Positions 1 through 7,926 of a stretch of 37,540 nt of DNA are shown piece after piece. Made by a program: the position numbers and the translations under genes. The stretch's first letter is position 1; each line of letters starts with the position of its first letter. The stretch is from the NCBI RefSeq assembly GCF_001858325.1, contig NZ_MBPP01000055.1:1-37540 (forward strand), written 5' to 3'. The notes under the pieces are model-generated. The model had not been told where the DNA came from. It ran no database searches and saw nothing but the letters and a program-made list of their open reading frames with translations. Origin of the DNA: Marinobacter sp. AC-23. Lineage in GTDB: Bacteria; Pseudomonadota; Gammaproteobacteria; Pseudomonadales; Oleiphilaceae.

Positions 1-1221
1 AACCCGATGGGCTTCATCATTGTTAATTTTGCGATGACGCATCAGCAACAAGACCGCTTTTTCCTGATTTTTCCTCTCTTCCAGAGCTTCCTTGGCACTC
101 TGCAAATCCTCGTTCATCTGTTGAAGCCGACGTGACTGCTCCTGCACCAGATCAAAAATCGACCGTCCAAATTGTTGACCAATACCGTCGCTGTTCCAGA
201 CTTCACCTGACGGGGTCTGCCCACGACTGCCTGGCTCACATAGTACCAACATGGACGGCACAGGATTTTCTGGCTGATCAAGTGCTGCAATCAGTGTCTC
301 ATGATGTGCCAGTGAGCTCCGTGCGTCTGCATAGCGTTCTGCGCAGCGCCCATGAAAACTGCTTTCCACCGATTCTTCTACCTTTTTGAGCCCATCCATA
401 CGCTCGCTCATTAGCGCAAACCAGTCATCGGCAAGTTCCGGGTCCAGGGGTTTGTATCGGCCAATGGAGCACCCGAACCGCCGCAGGCGCTCGACTTCCT
501 TTTCCCGCTCATGAGCAAGCAGGCTCTTCAGTAGCCGGCCGCTCTGCTCATCAGCAAACGCGATAAACACCTCAAAACACCGCCCTTGCGCTTCAACAAG
601 GTGCGTCATGCGCCGGCCCAGTGCACGATCAAAGCGTCCTTTAGAGAATCCGGCGGAGCCTGTTGCACGCTCCTGACCACAGAACTCTTTGCCCTTCATC
701 AGATGCACCATAGCCACCAGCAAACGCGCAAGCGAGGGATCTACTGCAGTATCCGCCGCTTCGAAAACCACGGCTATCAGCCGTTGAATAATCATGCTGT
801 AGGATTCGGTTGCCTCTGACGCCGACAGTGACCGGGCTTTCACCCGCACTCGCAGCGCCGTCAGGCTCCCCAGCCCATGAAGGGCGCTCGCAATATGCGC
901 CAGCAAGTGACTGCTGACAGGGTGAGTCGTCAGCTCTTCATGGATCTCAGCCAGGGCCCGATTAAAAACGATATACAAACACGCCGATTCCGCGACCATT
1001 GTTTTTCGTTCCTGGCCAAACTTTTCACCATCCGATCCCAGAAAAATGGTGGACGCACCGCGCTCCCGCTGCAGCCCGTGCACGAGGTTGCTAATGCTCT
1101 GCACCAGCTTCCCCATCTGCAAAAAGTACTGGAGGTTCATAAGCTCGCACCGTCTGGATGCGATCAGATAATCCTCAGCTGAGGGCTGGGAAAAGTTGCT
1201 TTGACGTTTGCTGATATCCAT
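1..1221 (-). CDS. NIT-ANTAR nitrate-responsive transcription antiterminator, NasR-like (partial, C-terminus beyond window)
   Basis: The minus strand reads open for 407 codons from the ATG at 1221 to base 1, so the gene is cut by the window edge. The N-terminal part looks like a NIT (nitrate/nitrite sensing) domain, with the typical QRERGAS motif at residues 51-57 in a mostly helical region. The last ~40 visible residues (ALEERKNQEKAVLLLMRHRK followed by INNDEAHRV) match the start of an ANTAR RNA-binding domain. In Klebsiella, NasR of this architecture binds leader RNA of the nas operon when nitrate or nitrite is present and prevents termination. Here the gene diverges from a nitrite reductase operon whose leader carries a terminator, so the same job is likely. 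The family assignment is firm; the exact target is inferred. Confidence 0.85.
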   Translation of the reverse strand, partial: MDISKRQSNFSQPSAEDYLIASRRCELMNLQYFLQMGKLVQSISNLVHGLQRERGASTIFLGSDGEKFGQERKTMVAESACLYIVFNRALAEIHEELTTHPVSSHLLAHIASALHGLGSLTALRVRVKARSLSASEATESYSMIIQRLIAVVFEAADTAVDPSLARLLVAMVHLMKGKEFCGQERATGSAGFSKGRFDRALGRRMTHLVEAQGRCFEVFIAFADEQSGRLLKSLLAHEREKEVERLRRFGCSIGRYKPLDPELADDWFALMSERMDGLKKVEESVESSFHGRCAERYADARSSLAHHETLIAALDQPENPVPSMLVLCEPGSRGQTPSGEVWNSDGIGQQFGRSIFDLVQEQSRRLQQMNEDLQSAKEALEERKNQEKAVLLLMRHRKINNDEAHRV

Positions 1222-1303
1222 TTCAAAACTCCGGGTGTAGCCACACTGTTGCGTTACTGGAGACTGGAGCAATTACCGCGCCAGCAAAAAGGCATCAAAG
1301 TTG

Positions 1304-1320
1304 TGCAGTCCGCTCCTGCA
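1304..1320. promoter_or_regulatory. Candidate NtrC-type activator site
   Basis: A 17-bp inverted repeat with arms TGCAG and CTGCA separated by 7 bases has the spacing of NtrC sites (TGCAC-N7-GTGCA). It lies about 80-95 bp upstream of the sigma-54 promoter, a normal place for an enhancer-bound activator. The arms differ from consensus at the inner base, so this is tentative. Confidence 0.35.
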
Positions 1321-1400
1321 AAGTGCGAAAAAGCCGCATATTCAAGCGCCACACTTATCAACAAACAACCAAGATATTGATTTTAAACATTTTTTAAAGC

Positions 1401-1416
1401 TGGCACGAACATCGCT
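1401..1416 (+). promoter_or_regulatory. Sigma-54 (-24/-12) promoter of the nitrite reductase operon
   Basis: TGGCACG-AACA-TCGCT fits the RpoN consensus TGGCACG-N4-TTGCW with one mismatch, and the GG and GC dinucleotides are exactly 10 bases apart. Transcription should start near 1425, leaving a leader of about 140 bases before the first gene. Sigma-54 control fits nitrogen-limitation control of nitrite assimilation. Confidence 0.75.
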
Positions 1417-1441
1417 TTATACAATTCAAGGATGATTATTC

Positions 1442-1459
1442 CGGCCAAGGATTCGGCCG
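1442..1459 (+). promoter_or_regulatory. Leader hairpin, candidate ANTAR-protein target
   Basis: The predicted leader contains CGGCC (1442-1446) and GGCCG (1455-1459) around an 8-base loop AAGGATTC. ANTAR targets are hairpins with A and G at loop positions 1 and 4, and this loop has both, although it has 8 rather than 6 unpaired bases. It lies just after the expected transcript start and upstream of the terminator. I could not find a convincing second hexaloop hairpin. Confidence 0.4.
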
Positions 1460-1490
1460 AGCTACCAGAACACTGTTGATGGCATTGGCG

Positions 1491-1536
1491 CCGGATCATC
1501 GATTCCCCGAGGGGATGAGGTGCTCCGGTTTTTTTT
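1491..1536 (+). terminator. Intrinsic terminator (attenuator) in the nir operon leader
   Basis: Bases 1491-1528 fold into a long imperfect hairpin. The outer stem is CCGGA/TCCGG, the middle stem is CATC/GATG-like with a G-T pair, and the inner stem is TCCC/GGGA with a CGAG loop. Eight T residues follow (1529-1536). It lies after the sigma-54 promoter and 27 bases before the first start codon, so it would stop transcription before the operon unless overridden. The divergent NIT-ANTAR protein is the obvious candidate to override it. Confidence 0.8.
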
Positions 1537-1563
1537 GGCTTTAAACGGGGCAGAGGTGCAGAG

Positions 1564-2791
1564 ATGATCCGAAAAATGGAACCCACACTGATTGTCTGTG
1601 GCCACGGAATGGTGGCTCAACGATTCCTTGAAGAGTTGATGGGCAAGTCTTCAATACCCTATCGAAATATCATTGTGTTCAATGGCGAGTCGTGTGCGGC
1701 ATACAACCGGATTCAGCTTTCAGCCCTGCTCAACGGAGACGCCGACGAGGAAAGTCTGGCCTTGAAACCGGACATCTGGTTTGCCCGTCACGGCATTCGG
1801 GTTCATCACGGCGAAGCGGTCCAGGCCATCGCTCCCGACAATCACACCGTAACAACAAGCACCGGTCGCGTTTACAGGTACGACGCGCTGGTTATTGCAA
1901 CCGGGGCCAGCCCCGCCCGCCTCGGGATCCCTGGGGAAGCTGAATGGCGTCATGCACTTCCGGGATCTCAACGACACCCGCACCCTTATTGAACTAAGCC
2001 AAAGCCGGCAACGGGCGGTTGTGGTCGGTGGTGGTTTTCTGGGGCTTGAAGCTGCCGAGGGGCTAAAGCGTCGAGGCATGGATGTCACTGTTCTGCACCG
2101 AAGCAGCCACCTTCTGAACCGACAGCTGGATCCGGACGGCGGTAAGCTCCTGTCCGATGCACTGACCGCCCGCGACATCAACATTCTGACATCGACATCG
2201 CCAATCCAGTTACTGGGGCGGGACAGTGTTCGCGCCGTCCAACTGAATGACCAGACCCTGATCAGCACCGATCTGGTTATTATCGCCACCGGTATCACGC
2301 CCAACCGCGAACTGGCACAAAGCGCCGGGATGATCTGCGGCCGAGGCATTCAAGTTAATGCGCAACTGCAAACCAGCGCCCCGGACATATTTGCTCTTGG
2401 CGAGTGCTGTGAGTTCAACGACGAAACCTTCGGACTTGTGGAGCCGGGCTATCAGCAGGCGAAAACCCTGGCATCCGTGCTTGCCAGTCCAGCCGAGGGC
2501 GCCGCATACCGACCATCCGTCACCGCCACTCGCCTGAAAATCAGCGGCATACCGGTTTTTTCCTGTGGTCAGCAAGCGCCCGACGAACACACCGAATCCC
2601 TGGTCTGGCAAGACTTTGCAACCGGCAGTTACAGCCACTTGCTGATTCGCGACAACCGCCTGGTCGGCGCCATCCTGGTGGGCAATACCAGTCAGGGCCC
2701 GTGGTACCAGGAGCTGATTACCGGTAACACCAACATCGACCTGTTCCGGGCCCAGTTGCCCTTTGGCAAACCGTTTTGTAAGGCGGCCTGA
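1564..2791 (+). CDS. NirB/NasC-like NAD(P)/FAD-dependent oxidoreductase (frameshifted)
   Basis: This stand-alone FAD/NAD oxidoreductase of about 408 aa resembles the N-terminal half of the next gene, nirB. It has an N-terminal dinucleotide-binding segment (IVCGHGMVAQRFLEEL), ATGASPARLGIP, a second Rossmann motif (VVVGGGFLGLEAAEGL) and the FAD-binding IFALGECC motif. It lacks the [2Fe-2S] and siroheme domains of NirB, so it probably passes NAD(P)H electrons to a partner such as an assimilatory nitrate reductase, as NasC does; that partner is not in the window. The frame breaks near 1931-1940: removing one A from GGGGAAG joins IPGE to LNGVMHFRDLND without a gap. It ends 28 bases before nirB, so the genes are co-transcribed. 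Confidence 0.8.
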
Positions 2792-2819
2792 ACCGCTGCT
2801 CCTGAGAGAGGACACTGCA

Positions 2820-5327
2820 ATGAGCAAGAAAACCTTAATCGTGATTGGCAACGGCATGGTTGGCCATCACTTCCTGGAGCAATTCGTCGCCAGCCCTGAG
2901 GCCGCTGAGTACGAGATACTCGTTTTCGGGGAGGAAAAACAGCTGGCCTATGATCGGGTTCACTTGTCAGAATATTTCACCGGCTCCACCCACGCAGATC
3001 TCGCCATGGGCACCGCAGACTGGTACACCGGGCAGGGTATTAAACTGCAGCTGAATGAGCCGGTCACCGCACTGGAGCGCGACCAGCGCATGGTTACCAC
3101 TCCAAAGGGCAACTACGGCTACGACGAGTTGGTACTGGCAACCGGATCCTTTCCATTCGTACCACCGATTGAGGGTCGCGAGCATCCCCACTGCTTCGTG
3201 TACCGAACCCTGGACGATCTCGATGCTATCCGCGCCAGCGCCCAAGACGGTAAATCCGGAGTGGTGGTTGGTGGCGGACTGCTAGGCCTGGAAGCCGCCA
3301 ACGCACTAAGAAGTCTCGGCCTGCAGGCGCACGTGGTGGAATTCGCGCCCCGCCTGATGCCGGTGCAGCTGGATACCGACGGCGGTGCGCTGTTGCGTCA
3401 CAAGATCGAAGAGCTGGGTGTTCAGGTGCACACCGAGAAAGCCACCACCGACATCGTTGAAGGCGAAAATGCTCGGCTGCGCATGAACTTCAATGATGGC
3501 AGCCACCTGGAAACCGATCTGATCGTATTTTCTGCCGGTATTCGCCCGCAAGACGCACTCGCGCGAGCCAGCGGCCTGGAGGTGGGTGAACGTGGCGGCA
3601 TTGTCGTTAATGACCAGTGCACCACCTCAGACCCGCATATCCATGCCATTGGCGAGTGCGCACTCTGGGACCAGAGAATTTTCGGACTGGTAGCCCCCGG
3701 CTATACCATGGCTCGCACCCTGGCGTCGGTTCTGAACAGCGATCGAAATGCCGCCTTTACCGGCGCTGATATGAGCACCAAGCTGAAACTGCTGGGCGTG
3801 GATGTCGGCTCTATTGGCGATGCCCACGGCCAAACGCCTGGCGCCCGCAACATCCGCTTTAACGATGAACAGGCTGGCCATTACCGTCGCATGGTGATCA
3901 GCGCAGACGGCAAGACGCTGCTGGGTGCCATTCTTGTGGGCGATAACAGCCATTACGACACTCTGCTGCAATACGCGCTGAACGGCATAGCCCTGCCAAG
4001 CAACCCGGAAACCCTGATCCTGCCGGAGGGACAGGGTGGCGCTCCGACCCTGGGGCCAGACGCACTGCCAGAGACCGCGTCCATCTGTTCGTGCCACAAC
4101 GTCACCAAGGGCGATATTTGCGGCGTAATTGACGCCGGCTGCAGTGATCTTGCCGGCGTCAAGGCCGAGACCAAGGCCAGCACCGGTTGCGGTGGCTGCA
4201 CTGCCCTGCTCAAGAACGTGGTCGACAATGAACTGGAAAAGCGTGGTGTGGCGGTCAGCAAAGACCTGTGTGAGCACTTCCCCTACAGCCGGCAAGACCT
4301 GTTCCATCTGGTGAAGGTTAACGGCATCCGCACCTTCCGCACCCTGATCAGCCAGCACGGCAAGGGTCAGGGCTGTGACATCTGCAAGCCAGTGGTCGGC
4401 TCGATTCTGGCGACCTGCTGGAACGAACACATATTGGCCACCGACCACGTGCCGCTGCAGGACACCAACGACACCTTCATGGCCAACATGCAGAAAAACG
4501 GCACCTATTCCATTGTGCCACGCATTCCTGGTGGCGAGATCACGCCCGACAAACTGATCGTGCTGGGCGAGGTGGCCAAAGAGTACGACCTGTATACCAA
4601 GATCACGGGCGGCCAGCGGGTTGATCTGTTCGGCGCCACTCTGAGCGAGCTGCCGGAGATCTGGGAGAAGCTCATTGCCGCGGGTTTCGAGACCGGTCAC
4701 GCCTACGGTAAGTCCCTGCGCACGGTGAAGTCCTGCGTTGGCAGCACTTGGTGCCGCTATGGCGTGCAGGACAGCGTGGGCATGGCGATCCACCTGGAAA
4801 ATCGCTACAAGGGCCTGCGGGCGCCGCACAAGGTAAAGATGGCGGTGTCTGGCTGCACCCGGGAATGTGCCGAGGCTCAGAGCAAGGATTTCGGGGTGAT
4901 TGCCACCGAAAATGGCTGGAACCTTTATGTCTGCGGTAATGGTGGCATGCGCCCACGCCACGCTGATCTGTTTGCGACCGATCTGTCTGATGAGGAGCTG
5001 ATTCGCACCATTGACCGGGTGGTGATGTTCTATGTGCGCACGGCCGACCGGCTGCAGCGTACCAGTGTGTGGATGGAGAACCTGGAGGGCGGTCTGGATT
5101 ACCTGAAGAAGGTGATTCTTGAGGACAGTCTGGGCATTTGTGCGGAGCTGGAGGAGCACATGAACGGTATTGCAGATACTTACCAGTGTGAGTGGAAAAC
5201 TGCAGTGGAAGATCCCGAGAAGCGTAAGCGGTTCCGGGAGTTCGTGAATTTGCCGGAGCAGAAGGATCCGGTGCAGCAGTGGACGACTGAGCGGGGGCAG
5301 AGGCGACCTGTTCTGGAATCTGCGTAG
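2820..5327 (+). CDS. nirB: Assimilatory nitrite reductase [NAD(P)H], large subunit
   Basis: The 835-aa protein reduces nitrite to ammonium in the cytoplasm. Domains in order: FAD/NAD(P)-binding module (residues 1 to ~400; VIGNGMVGHHFLEQF, VVVGGGLLGLEAANAL, IHAIGECALW); BFD-like [2Fe-2S] segment (~420-470; CSCHNV and STGCGGC); and the siroheme/[4Fe-4S] half, with CVGSTWC near 640 and SGCTRECAEAQ near 680 supplying the cluster cysteines. Length is normal for NirB. I chose the ATG at 2820 because GAGAGAGGAC precedes it; the frame is open upstream but overlaps the previous gene. It forms an operon with the oxidoreductase upstream and nirD downstream. Confidence 0.97.
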   Translation: MSKKTLIVIGNGMVGHHFLEQFVASPEAAEYEILVFGEEKQLAYDRVHLSEYFTGSTHADLAMGTADWYTGQGIKLQLNEPVTALERDQRMVTTPKGNYGYDELVLATGSFPFVPPIEGREHPHCFVYRTLDDLDAIRASAQDGKSGVVVGGGLLGLEAANALRSLGLQAHVVEFAPRLMPVQLDTDGGALLRHKIEELGVQVHTEKATTDIVEGENARLRMNFNDGSHLETDLIVFSAGIRPQDALARASGLEVGERGGIVVNDQCTTSDPHIHAIGECALWDQRIFGLVAPGYTMARTLASVLNSDRNAAFTGADMSTKLKLLGVDVGSIGDAHGQTPGARNIRFNDEQAGHYRRMVISADGKTLLGAILVGDNSHYDTLLQYALNGIALPSNPETLILPEGQGGAPTLGPDALPETASICSCHNVTKGDICGVIDAGCSDLAGVKAETKASTGCGGCTALLKNVVDNELEKRGVAVSKDLCEHFPYSRQDLFHLVKVNGIRTFRTLISQHGKGQGCDICKPVVGSILATCWNEHILATDHVPLQDTNDTFMANMQKNGTYSIVPRIPGGEITPDKLIVLGEVAKEYDLYTKITGGQRVDLFGATLSELPEIWEKLIAAGFETGHAYGKSLRTVKSCVGSTWCRYGVQDSVGMAIHLENRYKGLRAPHKVKMAVSGCTRECAEAQSKDFGVIATENGWNLYVCGNGGMRPRHADLFATDLSDEELIRTIDRVVMFYVRTADRLQRTSVWMENLEGGLDYLKKVILEDSLGICAELEEHMNGIADTYQCEWKTAVEDPEKRKRFREFVNLPEQKDPVQQWTTERGQRRPVLESA

Positions 5328-5350
5328 CTTGTGTGCAGGAGCGCGGCGGC

Positions 5351-5424
5351 ATGGGGTGCTTTTCCTCTGGGAAAAATAACTCGCTGCGCTCAGACATCTT
5401 TTTCCCGGCGGAAAAACACCCCAT
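5351..5424. repeat. Long palindromic extragenic repeat, copy 1 (between nirB and nirD)
   Basis: This 74-bp imperfect palindrome has ends ATGGGGTG and CACCCCAT, subterminal TTTTCC/GGAAAA, and inner arms GGGAAAAA/TTTTTCCC around a core AACTCGCTGCGCTCAGACAT. A second copy lies at 7819-7905 in opposite orientation, with a nearly identical core (AACTCGCTTCGCTCAGACAT). It fills most of the 148-base gap between nirB and nirD and would fold into a long hairpin in the nirBD mRNA. It looks like a REP/MITE-class element with no coding capacity. Confidence 0.75.
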
Positions 5425-5475
5425 ACCACCACACTCTCAGAACTTTCGAATATCGAAAACTCATGGAGAATACAG

Positions 5476-5844
5476 ATGAAAGCTCGTACTTGTTGGAACG
5501 CGGTTTGTACTGTTGAAGACCTGGTACCAGAGTCCGGCATTGCTGTCTGGACGGAAGACGGGCCGGTGGCGGTGTTTTATCTGCCGCACCGGTTGCCGGC
5601 GCTCTTTGCTATCAGCCACACCGATCCGTTCAGCGGCGCTAATGTTCTGGCACGCGGTATCACGGGGGATCTTAAAGGAGAGCCCGTCGTAGCCTCGCCG
5701 CTCTATAAACAACACTTCAATCTGATAACCGGTGTCTGTCTGGAAGACGACTCGGTCAGGGTCAAAACCTACGCCGTTCTCCTGGACGGTAACCGGATCG
5801 TTTTGGAAACCGCCGATAAGCAACGGGAAGCCGTGGCTGCCTGA
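5476..5844 (+). CDS. nirD: Nitrite reductase [NAD(P)H], small subunit
   Basis: The 122-aa protein has a Rieske-like fold without the Cys/His cluster ligands, as usual for NirD. Recognisable stretches are VEDLVPESGIAVWTEDGPVA near the start, then ALFAISHTDPFSGANVLARG and SPLYKQHFNLITG. It associates with NirB. GGAG seven bases before the ATG supports this start. The 148-base gap from nirB, occupied by the palindromic repeat, is unusual because nirB and nirD are normally closely spaced. Confidence 0.93.
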   Translation: MKARTCWNAVCTVEDLVPESGIAVWTEDGPVAVFYLPHRLPALFAISHTDPFSGANVLARGITGDLKGEPVVASPLYKQHFNLITGVCLEDDSVRVKTYAVLLDGNRIVLETADKQREAVAA

Positions 5845-5958
5845 CCGGGCAAGAAGCTAAATCAGGGCAATTTGACGGGCCGGAATCCACCAGAGGTCAA
5901 CCACTCCCGGGCAACCTGAGCTAATATCAGGAAAACGCCCATAAAAAGGATGTCGCCC

Positions 5959-7356
5959 GTGAAGCCTCTGAGCCCCACCGACCAGCTTTTCCTCTGGCTG
6001 GAGAAACGCCAGCAACCCATGCATGTGGGCGGGCTGCAGATTTTTTCGTTTCCCGACGATGCACCGGACGATTATGTGGCCAGGCTTGCCGAGCAGCTTC
6101 GCAAGGATACCGAAGTGACGGCGCCTTTTGATCGTCGTCTCGACAGCCGTTTAGCACAGCCCGTTTGGGTGCACGACAAACAACTGGATCTGGAACATCA
6201 CTTTCGTTTTGAAGCTCTGCCTACCCCTGGCCGTATCCGTGAACTGCTTGGTTTTGTTTCCGCGGAACACTCACACCTTATGGATCGCGAACGTCCGTTG
6301 TGGGAATTTCACCTTATCGAGGGTTTGGGCGACAGGCAGTTTGCGGTTTACACCAAGGTGCACCACTCCCTGATGGATGGCGTTTCTGCAATGCGGATGT
6401 TTCAGAGAATGCTGTCCACGGACCCCGCAAAGCGCAATATGCCTCCCATCTGGGACCTACCGGCACGACCACGGCGGGATGAGGATAGCAGCGGCTCTTC
6501 GCTATGGCGCAGTATCAGTCATTTGTTGGGGGAATCGGGAAAACAACTGGGTACGGTGCCGACCGTCGCGCGGGAGCTGTTGCGCACCATAAACGCCGCT
6601 CGCAAAGACCCGGTCTATAAATCCATGTTTCAGGCACCTCGCAGCATTTTAAACCGGAAAATTACCGGCTCCCGCCGATTCGCAGCTCAATCTTACTGCC
6701 TGAAACGAATTAAAGCTGTATGCCATGCGTATGGCACCACCGTAAACGACGTAGTCACCGCCATGTGCGCCAGCGCTTTGCGAACTTACCTCATGAATCA
6801 GGATGCACTGCCGGAGAAGCCATTGATCGCGATGGTTCCCGTATCGCTACGTAAATATGAGAAGTCTGCCGGTGACAAACCGGAAGGCAGCCAGGCCGAG
6901 GGCAATCAGGTGGGCGTTATCCTGGCCAACCTGTATACGGATGAAAGCCATGCCGGCACGCGACTGCGAAAGATTCATCAAAGTATGCAGAAAGGCAAAG
7001 ACCGCTACGCTCAGATGTCGCCGGAAGAAATCGTCAACTACACCGCACTGACCCTGGCGCCAGCGGCGTTCCATCTGCTGACAGGCGTGGCCCCGAAATG
7101 GCAGACCTTCAACGTGGTGATATCCAACGTGCCCGGGCCGAAAGAGACCAGTTACTGGAACGGCGCCAAACTAGAGGGAATGTACCCCGTGTCCATCGCC
7201 ATGGATCGGCTGGCCCTGAATATGACCCTGACCAGCTACAAGGATCAGATAGAATTCGGGCTGATTGGCTGCCGCCGCACGCTACCTAGCCTGCAGCGGA
7301 TGCTGGATTACCTGGAGGATGGCCTTGTGGAACTGGAACAGGGTGCTGTCAGTTAA
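5959..7356 (+). CDS. Wax ester synthase / acyl-CoA:diacylglycerol acyltransferase (WS/DGAT, WS2-like)
   Basis: This bifunctional acyltransferase joins acyl-CoA to fatty alcohols to make storage wax esters, and can also make triacylglycerol. It has the catalytic HHSLMDG (HHxxxDG) at residues 135-141, the N-terminal PLSPTDQLFLWLE segment, TVNDVVTAMCASALR and NVVISNVPGP. At ~465 aa it is of normal length and strongly resembles Marinobacter WS2. A GTG start at 5959 is preferred: AAGGA lies 8 bases upstream, and the product would begin MKPLSPTDQL like its homologues. The ATG at 5950 overlaps that ribosome site. The 3' end overlaps the opposing TM2 gene by 8 bp. Confidence 0.92.
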   Translation: MKPLSPTDQLFLWLEKRQQPMHVGGLQIFSFPDDAPDDYVARLAEQLRKDTEVTAPFDRRLDSRLAQPVWVHDKQLDLEHHFRFEALPTPGRIRELLGFVSAEHSHLMDRERPLWEFHLIEGLGDRQFAVYTKVHHSLMDGVSAMRMFQRMLSTDPAKRNMPPIWDLPARPRRDEDSSGSSLWRSISHLLGESGKQLGTVPTVARELLRTINAARKDPVYKSMFQAPRSILNRKITGSRRFAAQSYCLKRIKAVCHAYGTTVNDVVTAMCASALRTYLMNQDALPEKPLIAMVPVSLRKYEKSAGDKPEGSQAEGNQVGVILANLYTDESHAGTRLRKIHQSMQKGKDRYAQMSPEEIVNYTALTLAPAAFHLLTGVAPKWQTFNVVISNVPGPKETSYWNGAKLEGMYPVSIAMDRLALNMTLTSYKDQIEFGLIGCRRTLPSLQRMLDYLEDGLVELEQGAVS

Positions 7357-7756
7357 ACCTCACCAGCCGGTTACGCTCTGAAATCTGGGCGTTCAATGTC
7401 CAGAAATCATAAAGCACGCCCAGCAGGAACAGGCCGCCGGTCAGCAGGTAGATAATCCCGCTGATCCACTTGCCCATATACAGCCGGTGCAACCCAAAAA
7501 CGCCGGTAAAGGTCAGCAACAACCAGCCAATGTTGTAGTTGACCTCACCCTCACGGAACCGGCTGTCAGCCTCCTCATCCATGGAAGGGATGAGAAACAG
7601 ATCGATTATCCAGCCGATAAAAAACAGCCCCAATGTAAAAAACCAGATGGTTCCGGTAATCGGTTTGCCATAATAAAAGCGGTGGGCGCCCAAAAACCCG
7701 AAGATCCAGAGCAGGTAACCAAACAACTTGCTGTGCGTATCTGGCCGGTTAACCAT
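7349..7756 (-). CDS. TM2 domain-containing membrane protein
   Basis: The 135-aa protein has two similar halves, each with paired hydrophobic helices and a TM2-type loop: LLWIFGFLGAHRFYYGKPITG, and later LLTFTGVFGLHRLYMGKWISG. A short hydrophilic linker rich in Asp, Glu and Arg joins them (SMDEEADSRFREGE). TM2 proteins are small inner-membrane proteins of unknown function. It converges on and slightly overlaps the wax ester synthase gene. Confidence 0.8.
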   Translation of the reverse strand: MVNRPDTHSKLFGYLLWIFGFLGAHRFYYGKPITGTIWFFTLGLFFIGWIIDLFLIPSMDEEADSRFREGEVNYNIGWLLLTFTGVFGLHRLYMGKWISGIIYLLTGGLFLLGVLYDFWTLNAQISERNRLVRFN

Positions 7757-7818
7757 GACAACTCCAATGAAAATTATTCGTGCCCTTTATATGGGGCTAA
7801 CACCTCAATTCCGCAAGG

Positions 7819-7905
7819 GTGTGGGGTGGGTGTTTCCTTCCGCCAGGAAAAAATGTCTGAGCGAAGCGAGTTGTTTTTCCCAAGGAAGAGAACACCACCC
7901 CGCAC
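7819..7905. repeat. Long palindromic extragenic repeat, copy 2
   Basis: This copy has ends GTGTGGGGTGG and CCACCCCGCAC and contains the core ATGTCTGAGCGAAGCGAGTTG, flanked by runs of A and T as in copy 1 (5351-5424) but inverted. It lies between the 3' end of the AraC regulator gene and the start of the TM2 gene, both on the minus strand. Confidence 0.75.
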
Positions 7906-7926
7906 CCATGCTCCCAAGTATGCAGC

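Noticed and set aside
3627..5540. A 637-codon open frame on the minus strand
   Set aside because: It lies antisense to nirB, which is fully supported, and has no recognisable domain. High G+C content makes such shadow frames common.
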